DNA of 64,000 nucleotides from PKWO01 sp036384915. Lineage in GTDB: Bacteria; Pseudomonadota; Gammaproteobacteria; Burkholderiales; Burkholderiaceae_D. The notes under the pieces were generated by a model. The model did not search any database and was not told the DNA's origin. It saw only the letters and a program-made list of their open reading frames with translations. Within the stretch, counting starts at the first letter, position 1; each line of letters starts with the position of its first letter. The stretch is taken from NCBI GenBank assembly GCA_036384915.1, contig DASVLJ010000071.1:186001-250000 (forward strand), read 5' to 3'. Of this stretch, positions 53,245 to 62,508 are shown one piece after another. The translations under genes and the position numbers were made by a program.

Positions 53245-54029
53245 GACGGTGTCTCCCCATGTAGTTTTGTATTCGTCCCCATATTACTAATGGTATGCCG
53301 GCCTGCGCCAGATGAATTTGACGAATCTGTCGCAAAAAAGCCGTAGGGGGCAACTCGCCAATACCTGCCGCGGCTAATGGAGAAGGAATTCACAAAACAT
53401 GCCAGGATGTTTGACAATCCGGCGCTGGGAATAGGGTAGTCCATGCCTGATATGTTGCGCTGCCGCGTCATGCCGGCGGCGGTTTTCGGACAGGCCGGCG
53501 CGTGACTGGTAAGTTGCGCTTTACCCAGCGCGCCAAACGCCGGACGGGCGAGGGTCTGGACTTGCAGCGCGCCGACGGTATCAATCCGGAAAAGGACGGC
53601 TATGACGTCGGCTATCGGATGGTCGGCGTGCTGATGGCACCACGCTATCCGCCGGGTTGCGCCAACCCTTGCCTGCGCGTGCGCTTACGTGACAAGGTGT
53701 GTCGCGCGGCGCAACCGGAAATTGAGCGCATGGCGCCGGACGGCAGCGTAGGCTAGCAAAGCTCAATGCGCGTCGGCAAGCAGCATGCGCGCAGTGGTAA
53801 ATCGAAGGATGTGCCCGACGGCGAGACCATACAGGCGCCGGTCTACGGCGCACATGCCTTGTCCAAACCGCAATGATGGTTCCGGCGGAGCGCATCGCCC
53901 GCCTGCGCGGTTGGCTCAAGTCTTGATATCTCATCAAGGTGAGACAAGTTTCCCTGTGCCAAATGTTGGCTGCGAGCGTATTAACAATCTGCCCTATAAT
54001 GAGACCAACATCGTTTTACACGGAACATT
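53245..54029. other. 785-bp gap between the chemoreceptor and formate dehydrogenase genes
   Basis: The left part holds the minus-strand promoter region of the chemoreceptor and the right part that of the fds operon. Two plus-strand frames lie in the middle. 53502-53756 (GTG start, 84 residues, many Arg, RTGEGLDLQRADGINPEKDG) and 53766-53876 (ATG start, 36 residues, hydrophilic, KSKDVPDGETIQAPVYGAHA) are both unrecognised, lack good ribosome binding sites and may be remnants of a decayed gene. No transposase or repeat is seen here. Confidence 0.45.
53922..54000 (+). promoter_or_regulatory. Putative control region of the fds operon
   Basis: A perfect -10 TATAAT lies at 53995-54000, 30 bp before fdsG, with no good -35. 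Upstream, CTTGAT-N5-ATCAAG (53922-53938) is a perfect inverted repeat with T-N11-A spacing, the form bound by LysR proteins, and overlaps a second repeat TCTCA-N6-TGAGA. This suits an activator-dependent promoter. In some fds loci a LysR-type FdsR is adjacent; none is seen here. Confidence 0.55.
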
Positions 54030-54523
54030 ATGGGACACGATATGGCTTCCGCAGACGCATCGAGTGAGGTCGCAGCCGGGATCAAGGCTATCCTGACGCG
54101 GGACGCGACGGGTCCGGGCGAGCTGTTACCTGTGTTGCACAAGATACAGGACGCGATCGGTTATATTCCGCGCAGCGCTATTGCCGATATCGCCGGAGCC
54201 TTTAATCTTTCCCGTGCAGAAGTGCATGGCGTGGTCACGTTTTACCACCATTTCCGTACCCAGCCGCCAGGACAGCATCAGGTGCAGGTGTGCCGCGCCG
54301 AGGCATGCCAGAGCATGGGAGCCGAGCACCTGTTGCAGCATGCGCAACAGGCGCTGGGTTGCAAGCTGCACGGTCAAAGCGAGGATGGCAAGTTCTCGCT
54401 CGAGCCGGTGTTCTGCCTTGGCCAATGTGCGACTTCGCCGGCTATCATGATCGACGATAAGGTGTATGCCAAGGTCAGCGTGACGCGCTTCGACAAGCTG
54501 ATCGCACAATTGGGAGATGCGGC

Positions 54524-54527
<4 letters not shown>
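54030..54527 (+). CDS. fdsG: NAD-linked formate dehydrogenase gamma subunit
   Basis: A 165-residue NuoE-like protein with a thioredoxin-like 2Fe-2S fold. The cluster ligands are in VCRAEACQSMG and FCLGQCATSPA. It passes electrons between the flavin subunit and the rest of the soluble molybdenum formate dehydrogenase. ATG 54030 is taken; a second ATG four codons later is possible. It overlaps fdsB by 4 bp. The order fdsG-B-A-C-D matches that described for Cupriavidus necator. Confidence 0.93.
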
Positions 54528-56083
<1,556 letters not shown>

Positions 56084-56092
56084 GAGAACGTC

Positions 56093-58945
56093 ATGATAGA
56101 GACCATAGTGCGCCGCGATTTCGGTACGCCGAAAAAAGTGTCGGCCGAGATGATAACGTTGACCATAGACGGCATGGAAGTGACGGTGCCGGCCGGGACC
56201 ATGGTCATGCGGGCCGCGGCCGAGCATGGCGTCAACATCTCCAAGCTGTGCGCCACCGACAGCCTGGAGCCCTTCGGCTCCTGCCGCTTGTGCCTGGTCG
56301 AGATCGAAGGGCGGCGCGGCTATCCTGCTTCGTGCACGACGCCGGTCGAAGCCGGCATGGTGGTACGCACGCAAACGCCCAAGTTGCAAGAGATACGCAA
56401 GGGTGTGATGGAATTGTATATTTCCGACCATCCGCTGGACTGCCTGACCTGCCCGGCCAACGGCAATTGCGAATTGCAGGACATGGCCGGCGTCACAGGC
56501 TTGCGCGAAGTCCGTTACGGCTACGACGGCGCCAATCACTTGAAGGACAAAAAGGACGAGTCGAATCCTTATTTCACGTATGACCCGTCCAAGTGCATCG
56601 TCTGCAACCGCTGCGTGCGCGCCTGTGAGGAGACCCAGGGCACCTTTGCGTTGACCATTTCGGGGCGCGGCTTCGAGTCGCGCGTTTCGGCGGGGCAGAA
56701 CGAGAGCTTCATGGAGTCGGAATGCGTGTCCTGCGGTGCCTGCGTCGAGGCGTGCCCGACCGCTACGCTGCAAGAGAAGTCCGTCATCTGGCTGGGCCAG
56801 GGCGAACATACGGTCAACACCACCTGCGCCTATTGCGGCGTCGGCTGTTCGCTCGATGCCGAGATGAAGGGCAACGAAGTCGTGCGCATGGTGCCGGCCA
56901 AGGACGGCAAGGCCAACGAGGGCCATGCCTGCGTCAAGGGGCGTTTCGCCTGGGGCTATGCCACGCATAAGGATCGTATCCTGAAACCGATGATACGCGC
57001 CAGGATCACCGATCCCTGGAAGGAAGTATCCTGGGATGAAGCGCTGAACCATGCTGCCTCAGAGTTCAAGCGCATCCAGGCCAAGCATGGGCGCGATTCG
57101 ATCGGCGGTATCGTCTCCTCGCGCTGCACCAATGAAGAAGGCTATCTGGTGCAAAAACTGGTGCGTGCGGCTTTCGGCAACAACAACGTCGACACTTGCG
57201 CTCGCGTGTGCCATTCGCCGACTGGTTTCGGACTGAAGAGCACGCTGGGCGAGTCGGCAGGCACGCAAACCTTCAAATCGGTCGAGCATGCCGACGTGAT
57301 CATGATTATCGGCGCCAATCCGACCGATGGCCACCCGGTGTTCGCTTCGCGCATGAAGCGCCGCCTGCGCGAAGGCGCCAAACTGATCGTGGTCGATCCG
57401 CGCAAGATCGACATGGTCAAGTCGGCCCATATCAAGGCCGACTATCACTTGCCGTTGCGCCCAGGCACCAATGTCGCCGTGGTCACCGCCATGGCGCATG
57501 TGATCATGACCGAAGGCTTGCAAAATCAAGACTTCATCGATGCACGTTGCGAGGCGAAGGCGTTCAGTGAATGGAAGGCTTTCGTCGTGTTGCCCGAGAA
57601 CTCGCCCGAGGCGATGGAAGCGGAAACCGGCGTGCCGGCGGCCGATTTGCGTGCCGCGGCAAGGCTTTATGCCACGGGCGGCAACGCGGCGATCTATTAC
57701 GGTCTCGGCGTGACCGAGCATGCGCAGGGATCGACGGCGATTCTGGGCATCGCCAATCTCGCCATGGCCACGGGCAACATCGGCCGCGAAGGCGTGGGCG
57801 TTAACCCCTTGCGTGGGCAAAACAATGTGCAGGGTTCGTGCGACATGGGTTCCTTCCCGCATGAGTTGCCGGGCTATCGCCACGTGGCCGATTCCGCCGT
57901 GCGCGGCGAATTCGAGGCCGCCTGGGGCGTGAGCATCCAGTCCGAACCCGGCCTGCGCATCCCCAACATGTTCGATGCCGCATTGAGCGGCAGCTTCAAG
58001 GGCTTGTATTGCCAGGGTGAAGACATCGTGCAATCGGACCCGAACACGCAACACGTGGCTGCCGCCCTGTCGGCCATGGAATGCATCGTGGTGCAGGATA
58101 TTTTCCTGAACGAGACCGCGAAGTATGCGCACGTTCTCTTGCCTGGCTCATCCTTCCTGGAAAAGGATGGCACCTTCACCAATGCCGAGCGGCGCATTTC
58201 GCGCGTGCGGCAGGTGATGCCGCCGCGCGCCGGCTATGCCGATTGGGAAGTGACGATCGAACTGTCCAAGCGCCTTGGCTACGACATGAATTACAGCCAT
58301 CCGTCCGAGATCATGGACGAGATCGCGCGCCTGACGCCGACTTTCCATGGCGTGAGTTTCGACAAGATCGACCGCATGGGCAGCATCCAGTGGCCCTGCA
58401 ACGAGACGGCGCCGGAAGGCACGCCTATCATGCACGTCGGTGAATTCGTGCGCGGCAAGGGTAGGTTCTACATCACCAAGTATGTGCCGACCGACGAGAA
58501 GGTGACGCGCAAGTATCCGCTGATCCTGACTACGGGACGTGTACTGACGCAATACAACGTCGGCGCGCAGACGCGCCGTACCGGCAACGTGCATTGGCAC
58601 TCGGAAGACCGCCTCGAAATCCATCCGCACGATGCCGAGGAACGCGGCATCAAGGACAAGGACTGGGTCGGCATCCAGAGCCGCGCCGGCGAAACCGTGT
58701 TGCGTGCCATGATTTCCGAGCGCATGCAGCCCGGTGTGGTCTACACCACCTTCCATTTCCCCGAGTCGGGTGCCAACGTGATCACGACCGAGAGTTCGGA
58801 CTGGGCCACCAACTGCCCCGAGTATAAGGTGACGGCGGTGCAGGTGATGCCGGTGCAGCAGCCTTCGGAATGGCAAAGGGAATACAGCCGCTTCAATCGC
58901 GAGCAATTGCAATTGCTTGAGGAAGCGAGCACGCCGGCAGCTTGA
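56093..58945 (+). CDS. fdsA: NAD-linked formate dehydrogenase alpha (molybdenum catalytic) subunit
   Basis: A 950-residue protein with an N-terminal NuoG-like part, holding a 2Fe-2S site (CATDSLEPFGSCRLC), a His-Cys 4Fe-4S site (HPLDCLTCPANGNC) and two ferredoxin-type 4Fe-4S sites (CIVCNRCVRAC, CVSCGACVEAC). The bis-MGD catalytic part follows, beginning at CAYCGVGCSLDAE. Cys373 in ARVCHSPTGFG is the residue expected to ligate molybdenum (cysteine, not selenocysteine). It oxidises formate to carbon dioxide in the cytoplasm. Its TGA overlaps the ATG of fdhD. Confidence 0.96.
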   Translation: MIETIVRRDFGTPKKVSAEMITLTIDGMEVTVPAGTMVMRAAAEHGVNISKLCATDSLEPFGSCRLCLVEIEGRRGYPASCTTPVEAGMVVRTQTPKLQEIRKGVMELYISDHPLDCLTCPANGNCELQDMAGVTGLREVRYGYDGANHLKDKKDESNPYFTYDPSKCIVCNRCVRACEETQGTFALTISGRGFESRVSAGQNESFMESECVSCGACVEACPTATLQEKSVIWLGQGEHTVNTTCAYCGVGCSLDAEMKGNEVVRMVPAKDGKANEGHACVKGRFAWGYATHKDRILKPMIRARITDPWKEVSWDEALNHAASEFKRIQAKHGRDSIGGIVSSRCTNEEGYLVQKLVRAAFGNNNVDTCARVCHSPTGFGLKSTLGESAGTQTFKSVEHADVIMIIGANPTDGHPVFASRMKRRLREGAKLIVVDPRKIDMVKSAHIKADYHLPLRPGTNVAVVTAMAHVIMTEGLQNQDFIDARCEAKAFSEWKAFVVLPENSPEAMEAETGVPAADLRAAARLYATGGNAAIYYGLGVTEHAQGSTAILGIANLAMATGNIGREGVGVNPLRGQNNVQGSCDMGSFPHELPGYRHVADSAVRGEFEAAWGVSIQSEPGLRIPNMFDAALSGSFKGLYCQGEDIVQSDPNTQHVAAALSAMECIVVQDIFLNETAKYAHVLLPGSSFLEKDGTFTNAERRISRVRQVMPPRAGYADWEVTIELSKRLGYDMNYSHPSEIMDEIARLTPTFHGVSFDKIDRMGSIQWPCNETAPEGTPIMHVGEFVRGKGRFYITKYVPTDEKVTRKYPLILTTGRVLTQYNVGAQTRRTGNVHWHSEDRLEIHPHDAEERGIKDKDWVGIQSRAGETVLRAMISERMQPGVVYTTFHFPESGANVITTESSDWATNCPEYKVTAVQVMPVQQPSEWQREYSRFNREQLQLLEEASTPAA

Positions 58946-59769
58946 TGACCATGGATGCCGAGGCTTTCGAGCATGCTGGCACGGAGCGGCGCAAGGTGGT
59001 CCGCTTCGCCGGCAGCGTGCGAAGCGTCGCGCCGGACGATCTGGCCGACGAAGTGCCGGTGGCATTGGAGTACAACGGCATTTCGCATGCCGTGATGCTG
59101 GCGACGCCTTGCGACCTGGAAGCGTTTGCCGTTGGATTTACGCTTTCGGAAGGGATCGTGGCCGGCATCGGCGACATTTATGAAGTTGAAGTTGAACATG
59201 GGCCCGACGGCATCACGGTGCATTTGCGTATCGAGGGTGGTGCATTCGCCAGACTCAAGGAAAAACGGCGCAACCTGACCGGACGCACCGGTTGCGGATT
59301 GTGCGGCACGGAAGACCTGGGCCAGGTATTGCGGCCTTTGCCGCAGGTGAAGGGCAAGCATGCCTTGAAGCCGTCCGCGGTGCAGCGCGCACTGGAAGAC
59401 ATGAAGCAGCATCAACCGATCAACCGCAAGACCGGCGCCACGCATGCGGCCGCGTGGTGCGATGGGGAGGGCAGGGTGCTTGCCGCGTTTGAAGACGTGG
59501 GGCGGCACAATGCGCTCGACAAACTCATCGGCTTCATGGCGCGAGAAAAGATCGATCCCACCGATGGATTCCTTGCCATGACCAGCCGCGCCAGTGTGGA
59601 ATTGGTGCAAAAAGCAGCCAGCCTCGGCATGCCCGCCTTGGTCGCGATTTCGGCGCCCACAGCGCTGGCGGTGCGTACAGCCGAGGCCTGCGGCATGATT
59701 TTGCTGGCGTTTGCACGTGGCGACGAATTTGTTGCCTATGCCCATGCGGAAAAGCTGGCACAGAACTAG
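58945..59769 (+). CDS. fdhD: Formate dehydrogenase accessory sulfurtransferase FdhD (FdsC)
   Basis: A 274-residue protein. It has the FdhD cysteine pair in RTGCGLCGTEDL (about residues 116 and 119), EDVGRHNALDKLIG and LAMTSRASVELVQKAASLGM. It carries sulfur to the molybdenum cofactor so that formate dehydrogenase becomes active, and binds bis-MGD. ATG 58945 overlaps the fdsA stop as TGATG, so the chaperone is translationally coupled to its client. Confidence 0.95.
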   Translation: MTMDAEAFEHAGTERRKVVRFAGSVRSVAPDDLADEVPVALEYNGISHAVMLATPCDLEAFAVGFTLSEGIVAGIGDIYEVEVEHGPDGITVHLRIEGGAFARLKEKRRNLTGRTGCGLCGTEDLGQVLRPLPQVKGKHALKPSAVQRALEDMKQHQPINRKTGATHAAAWCDGEGRVLAAFEDVGRHNALDKLIGFMAREKIDPTDGFLAMTSRASVELVQKAASLGMPALVAISAPTALAVRTAEACGMILLAFARGDEFVAYAHAEKLAQN

Positions 59770-59780
59770 AGAGAAGAGAC

Positions 59781-60029
59781 TTGGATATCGACAACCTGAT
59801 CAAGATGGCCAACCGGATCGGCGACTTTTACGAATCGCTGCCTGACCCGGATGAAGCCTCACGCGAAATTTCCGGCCACCTCAAAAAATTTTGGGCGCCG
59901 CGCATGCGCATTCAAATCCTTGACTACGTGGAAAAGCAGGATGGCGCAGGCTTGAGCCCCATCGTGCTGGCTTCGATTCGGGCCAACCTCGAGAAACTGC
60001 GGCCCGACCCGTCATACCAGGCGGGCTAG
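59781..60029 (+). CDS. fdsD: NAD-linked formate dehydrogenase delta subunit
   Basis: An 82-residue protein beginning MDIDNLIKMANRIGDFYESL and containing HLKKFWAPRMRIQILDYVE, the typical FdsD features. Its role in the complex is probably structural or in assembly. It starts at a TTG behind AGAGAAGAGAC, and no ATG in frame would give the conserved N terminus. It is the last gene of the operon. Its TAG stop lies in the first three bases of palindromic element C. Confidence 0.92.
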   Translation: MDIDNLIKMANRIGDFYESLPDPDEASREISGHLKKFWAPRMRIQILDYVEKQDGAGLSPIVLASIRANLEKLRPDPSYQAG

Positions 60030-60233
60030 AGCCTGTTATGAACTCCGGCAAGGGGGCGCGCAGTCGGATCGCCGCCCGCCCGGAGGGTTCGTGTCAAAAG
60101 GGCGCCGCGCGTTGTTGCAAGGGGGCGGCCATCCGACGCTTGCAGTGTCTCGCACTGCGGCGCGACTTGCGCCTGGCGCCGCATCCCTTTCGACACGAAC
60201 GCCCCCCCCTGCCGGAGTTCATAACAGGCTCTA
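60027..60233. repeat. Palindromic intergenic element C (207 bp)
   Basis: A perfect 24-bp terminal inverted repeat (60027-60050 against 60210-60233) begins TAGAGCCTGTTATGAACTCC. Further pairing follows inward (GGTTCGTGTC near 60088 against GACACGAACG near 60192). The core GGGGGCGGCCATCCG (within 60111-60143) matches elements A and B on the same strand. The whole gap between fdsD and the response regulator is this element, and its two tips supply the TAG stops of both convergent genes. It probably also acts as a bidirectional terminator. Confidence 0.82.
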
Positions 60234-60860
60234 AGCCGGCAGGTTTTCCAGCGCAAAACGGATCAAGTCCGCCTGCCCGTCGATATTGAGCTTGCGCTTG
60301 ATGTTCCAACGGTGCGTTTCGACGGTGCGCACGCTCAAGTCGAGTTCGCGCGCAATTTCCTTGTTCGAATGACCCTGTGCAATGCGTTGCAGCACATCCT
60401 TTTCGCGTGCCGTCAACAGCAGCAGCGGCGAACTCGGGCCCGAGGGCGAAATGTGCAGCGCAGCGCTGTAATAGACCTTGCCTTCAATGGCGCTGTCGAT
60501 CGCAGCGATGATGTCGGTCGCCGGCGCGTCCTTCAGGACGTAGCCGCGTGCGCCCGCCTGGATCGCCTGTAATACGTATTCGGCCTTGTCGTGCATGGAA
60601 AGCATGATGACGGCGACGCCGGGATGATCGGCATGGAAACGCGCCGTCGCTTCGATCCCGGACACGCCCTTGAGATTGATATCCATCAGCGCCAGGTCGA
60701 TTTCTTGCCCGGCTGCCGCGGCAAGTGCCTCTTCGGCCGAAGCGGCTTCCGCGACCACTTCGAAACGCTTCACTGCCGACAGCCGCGCGCGCAAGCCGTC
60801 GCGCACTAGTTGATGGTCATCCACCAGCAGGATGCGGATAGGCGCTTTGTTTTCACTCAT
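60231..60860 (-). CDS. NarL/FixJ-type response regulator
   Basis: A 209-residue protein with a receiver domain (phosphoryl acceptor Asp60 in LALMDINLKG, acidic pocket VDDH, lysine in YVLKDAPA) and a C-terminal LuxR-type helix-turn-helix (LTAREKDVLQRIAQGHSNKE, LSVRTVETHRWNIKRKL). It is phosphorylated by the histidine kinase encoded just upstream, with which it overlaps by 8 bp. The divergent symporter genes are the likely target. The final codons LENLPA run directly into the tip of repeat element C, which provides the TAG stop. Confidence 0.93.
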   Translation of the reverse strand: MSENKAPIRILLVDDHQLVRDGLRARLSAVKRFEVVAEAASAEEALAAAAGQEIDLALMDINLKGVSGIEATARFHADHPGVAVIMLSMHDKAEYVLQAIQAGARGYVLKDAPATDIIAAIDSAIEGKVYYSAALHISPSGPSSPLLLLTAREKDVLQRIAQGHSNKEIARELDLSVRTVETHRWNIKRKLNIDGQADLIRFALENLPA

Positions 60861-62214
60861 CTCTGGCCCCTTTTACCGTGACGACGATGCGTGTGCCCGA
60901 GCCGGGCGACGCAATAATATTGAGTGTGCCGCCGACAGCTTCGGCGCGCTCATGCATGTTGCGCAAGCCTATGCCGCGCTGGGCGTTTTCCTGCAGACTG
61001 GCCACGTCGAAACCGCGGCCATTGTCTGCGATGTCGAGTTCGACGGACCGGCCGACGGCTCTGAGGCCGATATCGACGCGGCTGGCCTGCGCATGACGCC
61101 GGATATTGGTCATCGCCTCCTGGGCAATGCGGAACAGCGCGGTATTGGCCGTCATCGACAGGGTGTCGACTTCGCCATCGACCGAGACGCGGACCGCGAT
61201 CCCGGCATCCTTGCCGAATTCCTCGGCCAGGTGCTTCAGCGCCACGCTCAAGCCGAGGTCGTCGAGCATGCCGGGCCGCAGGCCATGGGAAATGCGCCTG
61301 ACTTCGCCCATGATACGGTTGAGCTGTTCGGCGGCGCGCGTGAAGGCGCTTTGGGCCGGTGCTTGCCGGTTGTCGGCCAGTTGCTCCAAACCGGTTTCAA
61401 CTTGCAAGCGCACGAACATCAGTTCCTGGCTGATGCCGTCGTGCAGGTCGCGCGACAGCCGCGCGCGTTCCTCTTCCTGCGATTGCACCACGCGTTGCGC
61501 CAGCACTTTGAGCTTGGCATCGGCCACGCGCAATTCGCTGAAGTTCAGAAACAGCCCGAAGAAAGTGATAGCCAACGCGCAGGCGGCGGCGATGCCGGCC
61601 AGCAGGATCAGCGTGCCGTTGATATTGCGTTCGCTCTGACGGTCGATCTTCTGCAGCGCCGCATCGACGTCGTCGAGGTAGATGCCGCTGCCCAGCATCC
61701 AGCCCCAGCGCTCCAGCATGACCACGTAGGCCAGCTTGGGCGCCTCGCGCCGCAGGGAGGGCTTGGGCCAGCTGTATTGCACGAAGCCGCCGCCGGCCTT
61801 GGCTTGCGCGATCAGTTTCTGGATGGCGAGATTACCCTGCGCATCGCGCAAGTCCCAGTAGTTATTGCCGACGAAGTTGCGCAGCCTCGGGTGCATCAGG
61901 TTGGTGCCGTGCAGGTCGTAGATGAAGAAATAGCCGTCCTCGCCGAATTCCATCTTCGCCAAGATGGCTTTGGCCTTGTCCTGGGTTTCCTGATCGTTGC
62001 GGCCTGACTCGTACAGTGCTGCGATCGCTTGTGTACCGAGCTTGACATAGTTTTTCAGTTCGGTTTCCTTGCTGGCACGATAAGCCGCTTCGACCGTATC
62101 ATGCTGTTGTGCCGACAGCGTATCGGCCTGGTAACGCAAAGCAAAGGCAATTGCGGCGAATGCCAGCAGCAGGGGGAGCAGGGCTATGAAAATGATGCGT
62201 TGCCTGGTTTTCAT
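60853..62214 (-). CDS. Cache-domain sensor histidine kinase (HisKA_3 family)
   Basis: A 453-residue membrane kinase. A helix (about 5-27), a periplasmic single Cache domain (about 30-185, with GEDGYFFIYDLHGTNLMHPR and MLGSGIYLDD), a second helix, then a HisKA_3 dimerisation domain with phospho-accepting His258 in LSRDLHDGIS and an HATPase domain (FRIAQEAMTNIRRHAQASRV, NGRGF). The Cache domain is of the same kind as in the chemoreceptor at 51514-53244. It faces a monocarboxylate-type symporter and resembles the MctS/MctR-type arrangement of rhizobia. ATG 62214 gives the correct topology; the frame is open to 62262. Confidence 0.92.
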   Translation of the reverse strand: MKTRQRIIFIALLPLLLAFAAIAFALRYQADTLSAQQHDTVEAAYRASKETELKNYVKLGTQAIAALYESGRNDQETQDKAKAILAKMEFGEDGYFFIYDLHGTNLMHPRLRNFVGNNYWDLRDAQGNLAIQKLIAQAKAGGGFVQYSWPKPSLRREAPKLAYVVMLERWGWMLGSGIYLDDVDAALQKIDRQSERNINGTLILLAGIAAACALAITFFGLFLNFSELRVADAKLKVLAQRVVQSQEEERARLSRDLHDGISQELMFVRLQVETGLEQLADNRQAPAQSAFTRAAEQLNRIMGEVRRISHGLRPGMLDDLGLSVALKHLAEEFGKDAGIAVRVSVDGEVDTLSMTANTALFRIAQEAMTNIRRHAQASRVDIGLRAVGRSVELDIADNGRGFDVASLQENAQRGIGLRNMHERAEAVGGTLNIIASPGSGTRIVVTVKGARDE

Positions 62215-62251
62215 ACGTAGTACTTCGTATTTACGCCATTTGTCGGGCGTT

Positions 62252-62269
62252 ACTATAATCAATTGTAGT
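62252..62269 (+). promoter_or_regulatory. Palindrome overlapping the -10 box of the symporter genes
   Basis: ACTATAATCAATTGTAGT is an imperfect 18-bp palindrome (14 of 18 positions symmetric) that contains a perfect TATAAT at 62254-62259. The gap between the divergent kinase and symporter genes is only 78 bp. The -35 region (TTACGC) is poor, as expected for a regulated promoter. It may bind the adjacent response regulator or another factor. Confidence 0.45.
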
Positions 62270-62292
62270 CCGTCAATAATACAGGAGACACC

Positions 62293-62508
62293 ATGCCGAC
62301 AGACCCCAAGCCGAAGGAGCCATCCGGCTCGTTCAAGCTCTTCCCGAATATCTTGCTGCTGATCCCGTTCCTGGCCTTGCTCTGGGTACCGTTCTACAAC
62401 AGCGTGGAACCGACGCTATACGGTTTCCCGTTCTTCTATTGGTATCAATTCCTCTGGGTGCCGATTACCTCGATCATTATTTTCATCGTCTACAAGGCGG
62501 ATAAATAA
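62293..62508 (+). CDS. DUF3311 small membrane protein, symporter partner
   Basis: A 71-residue protein with two membrane helices (ILLLIPFLALLWVPFY and WYQFLWVPITSIIIFIVY) joined by a short aromatic loop, the DUF3311 pattern. Such proteins are encoded directly before SSS-family carboxylate symporters, much as YjcH precedes ActP. A good Shine-Dalgarno (CAGGAGACACC) precedes the ATG. Its stop overlaps the symporter start (TAATG), so the two are translationally coupled and probably act together. Confidence 0.9.
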   Translation: MPTDPKPKEPSGSFKLFPNILLLIPFLALLWVPFYNSVEPTLYGFPFFYWYQFLWVPITSIIIFIVYKADK

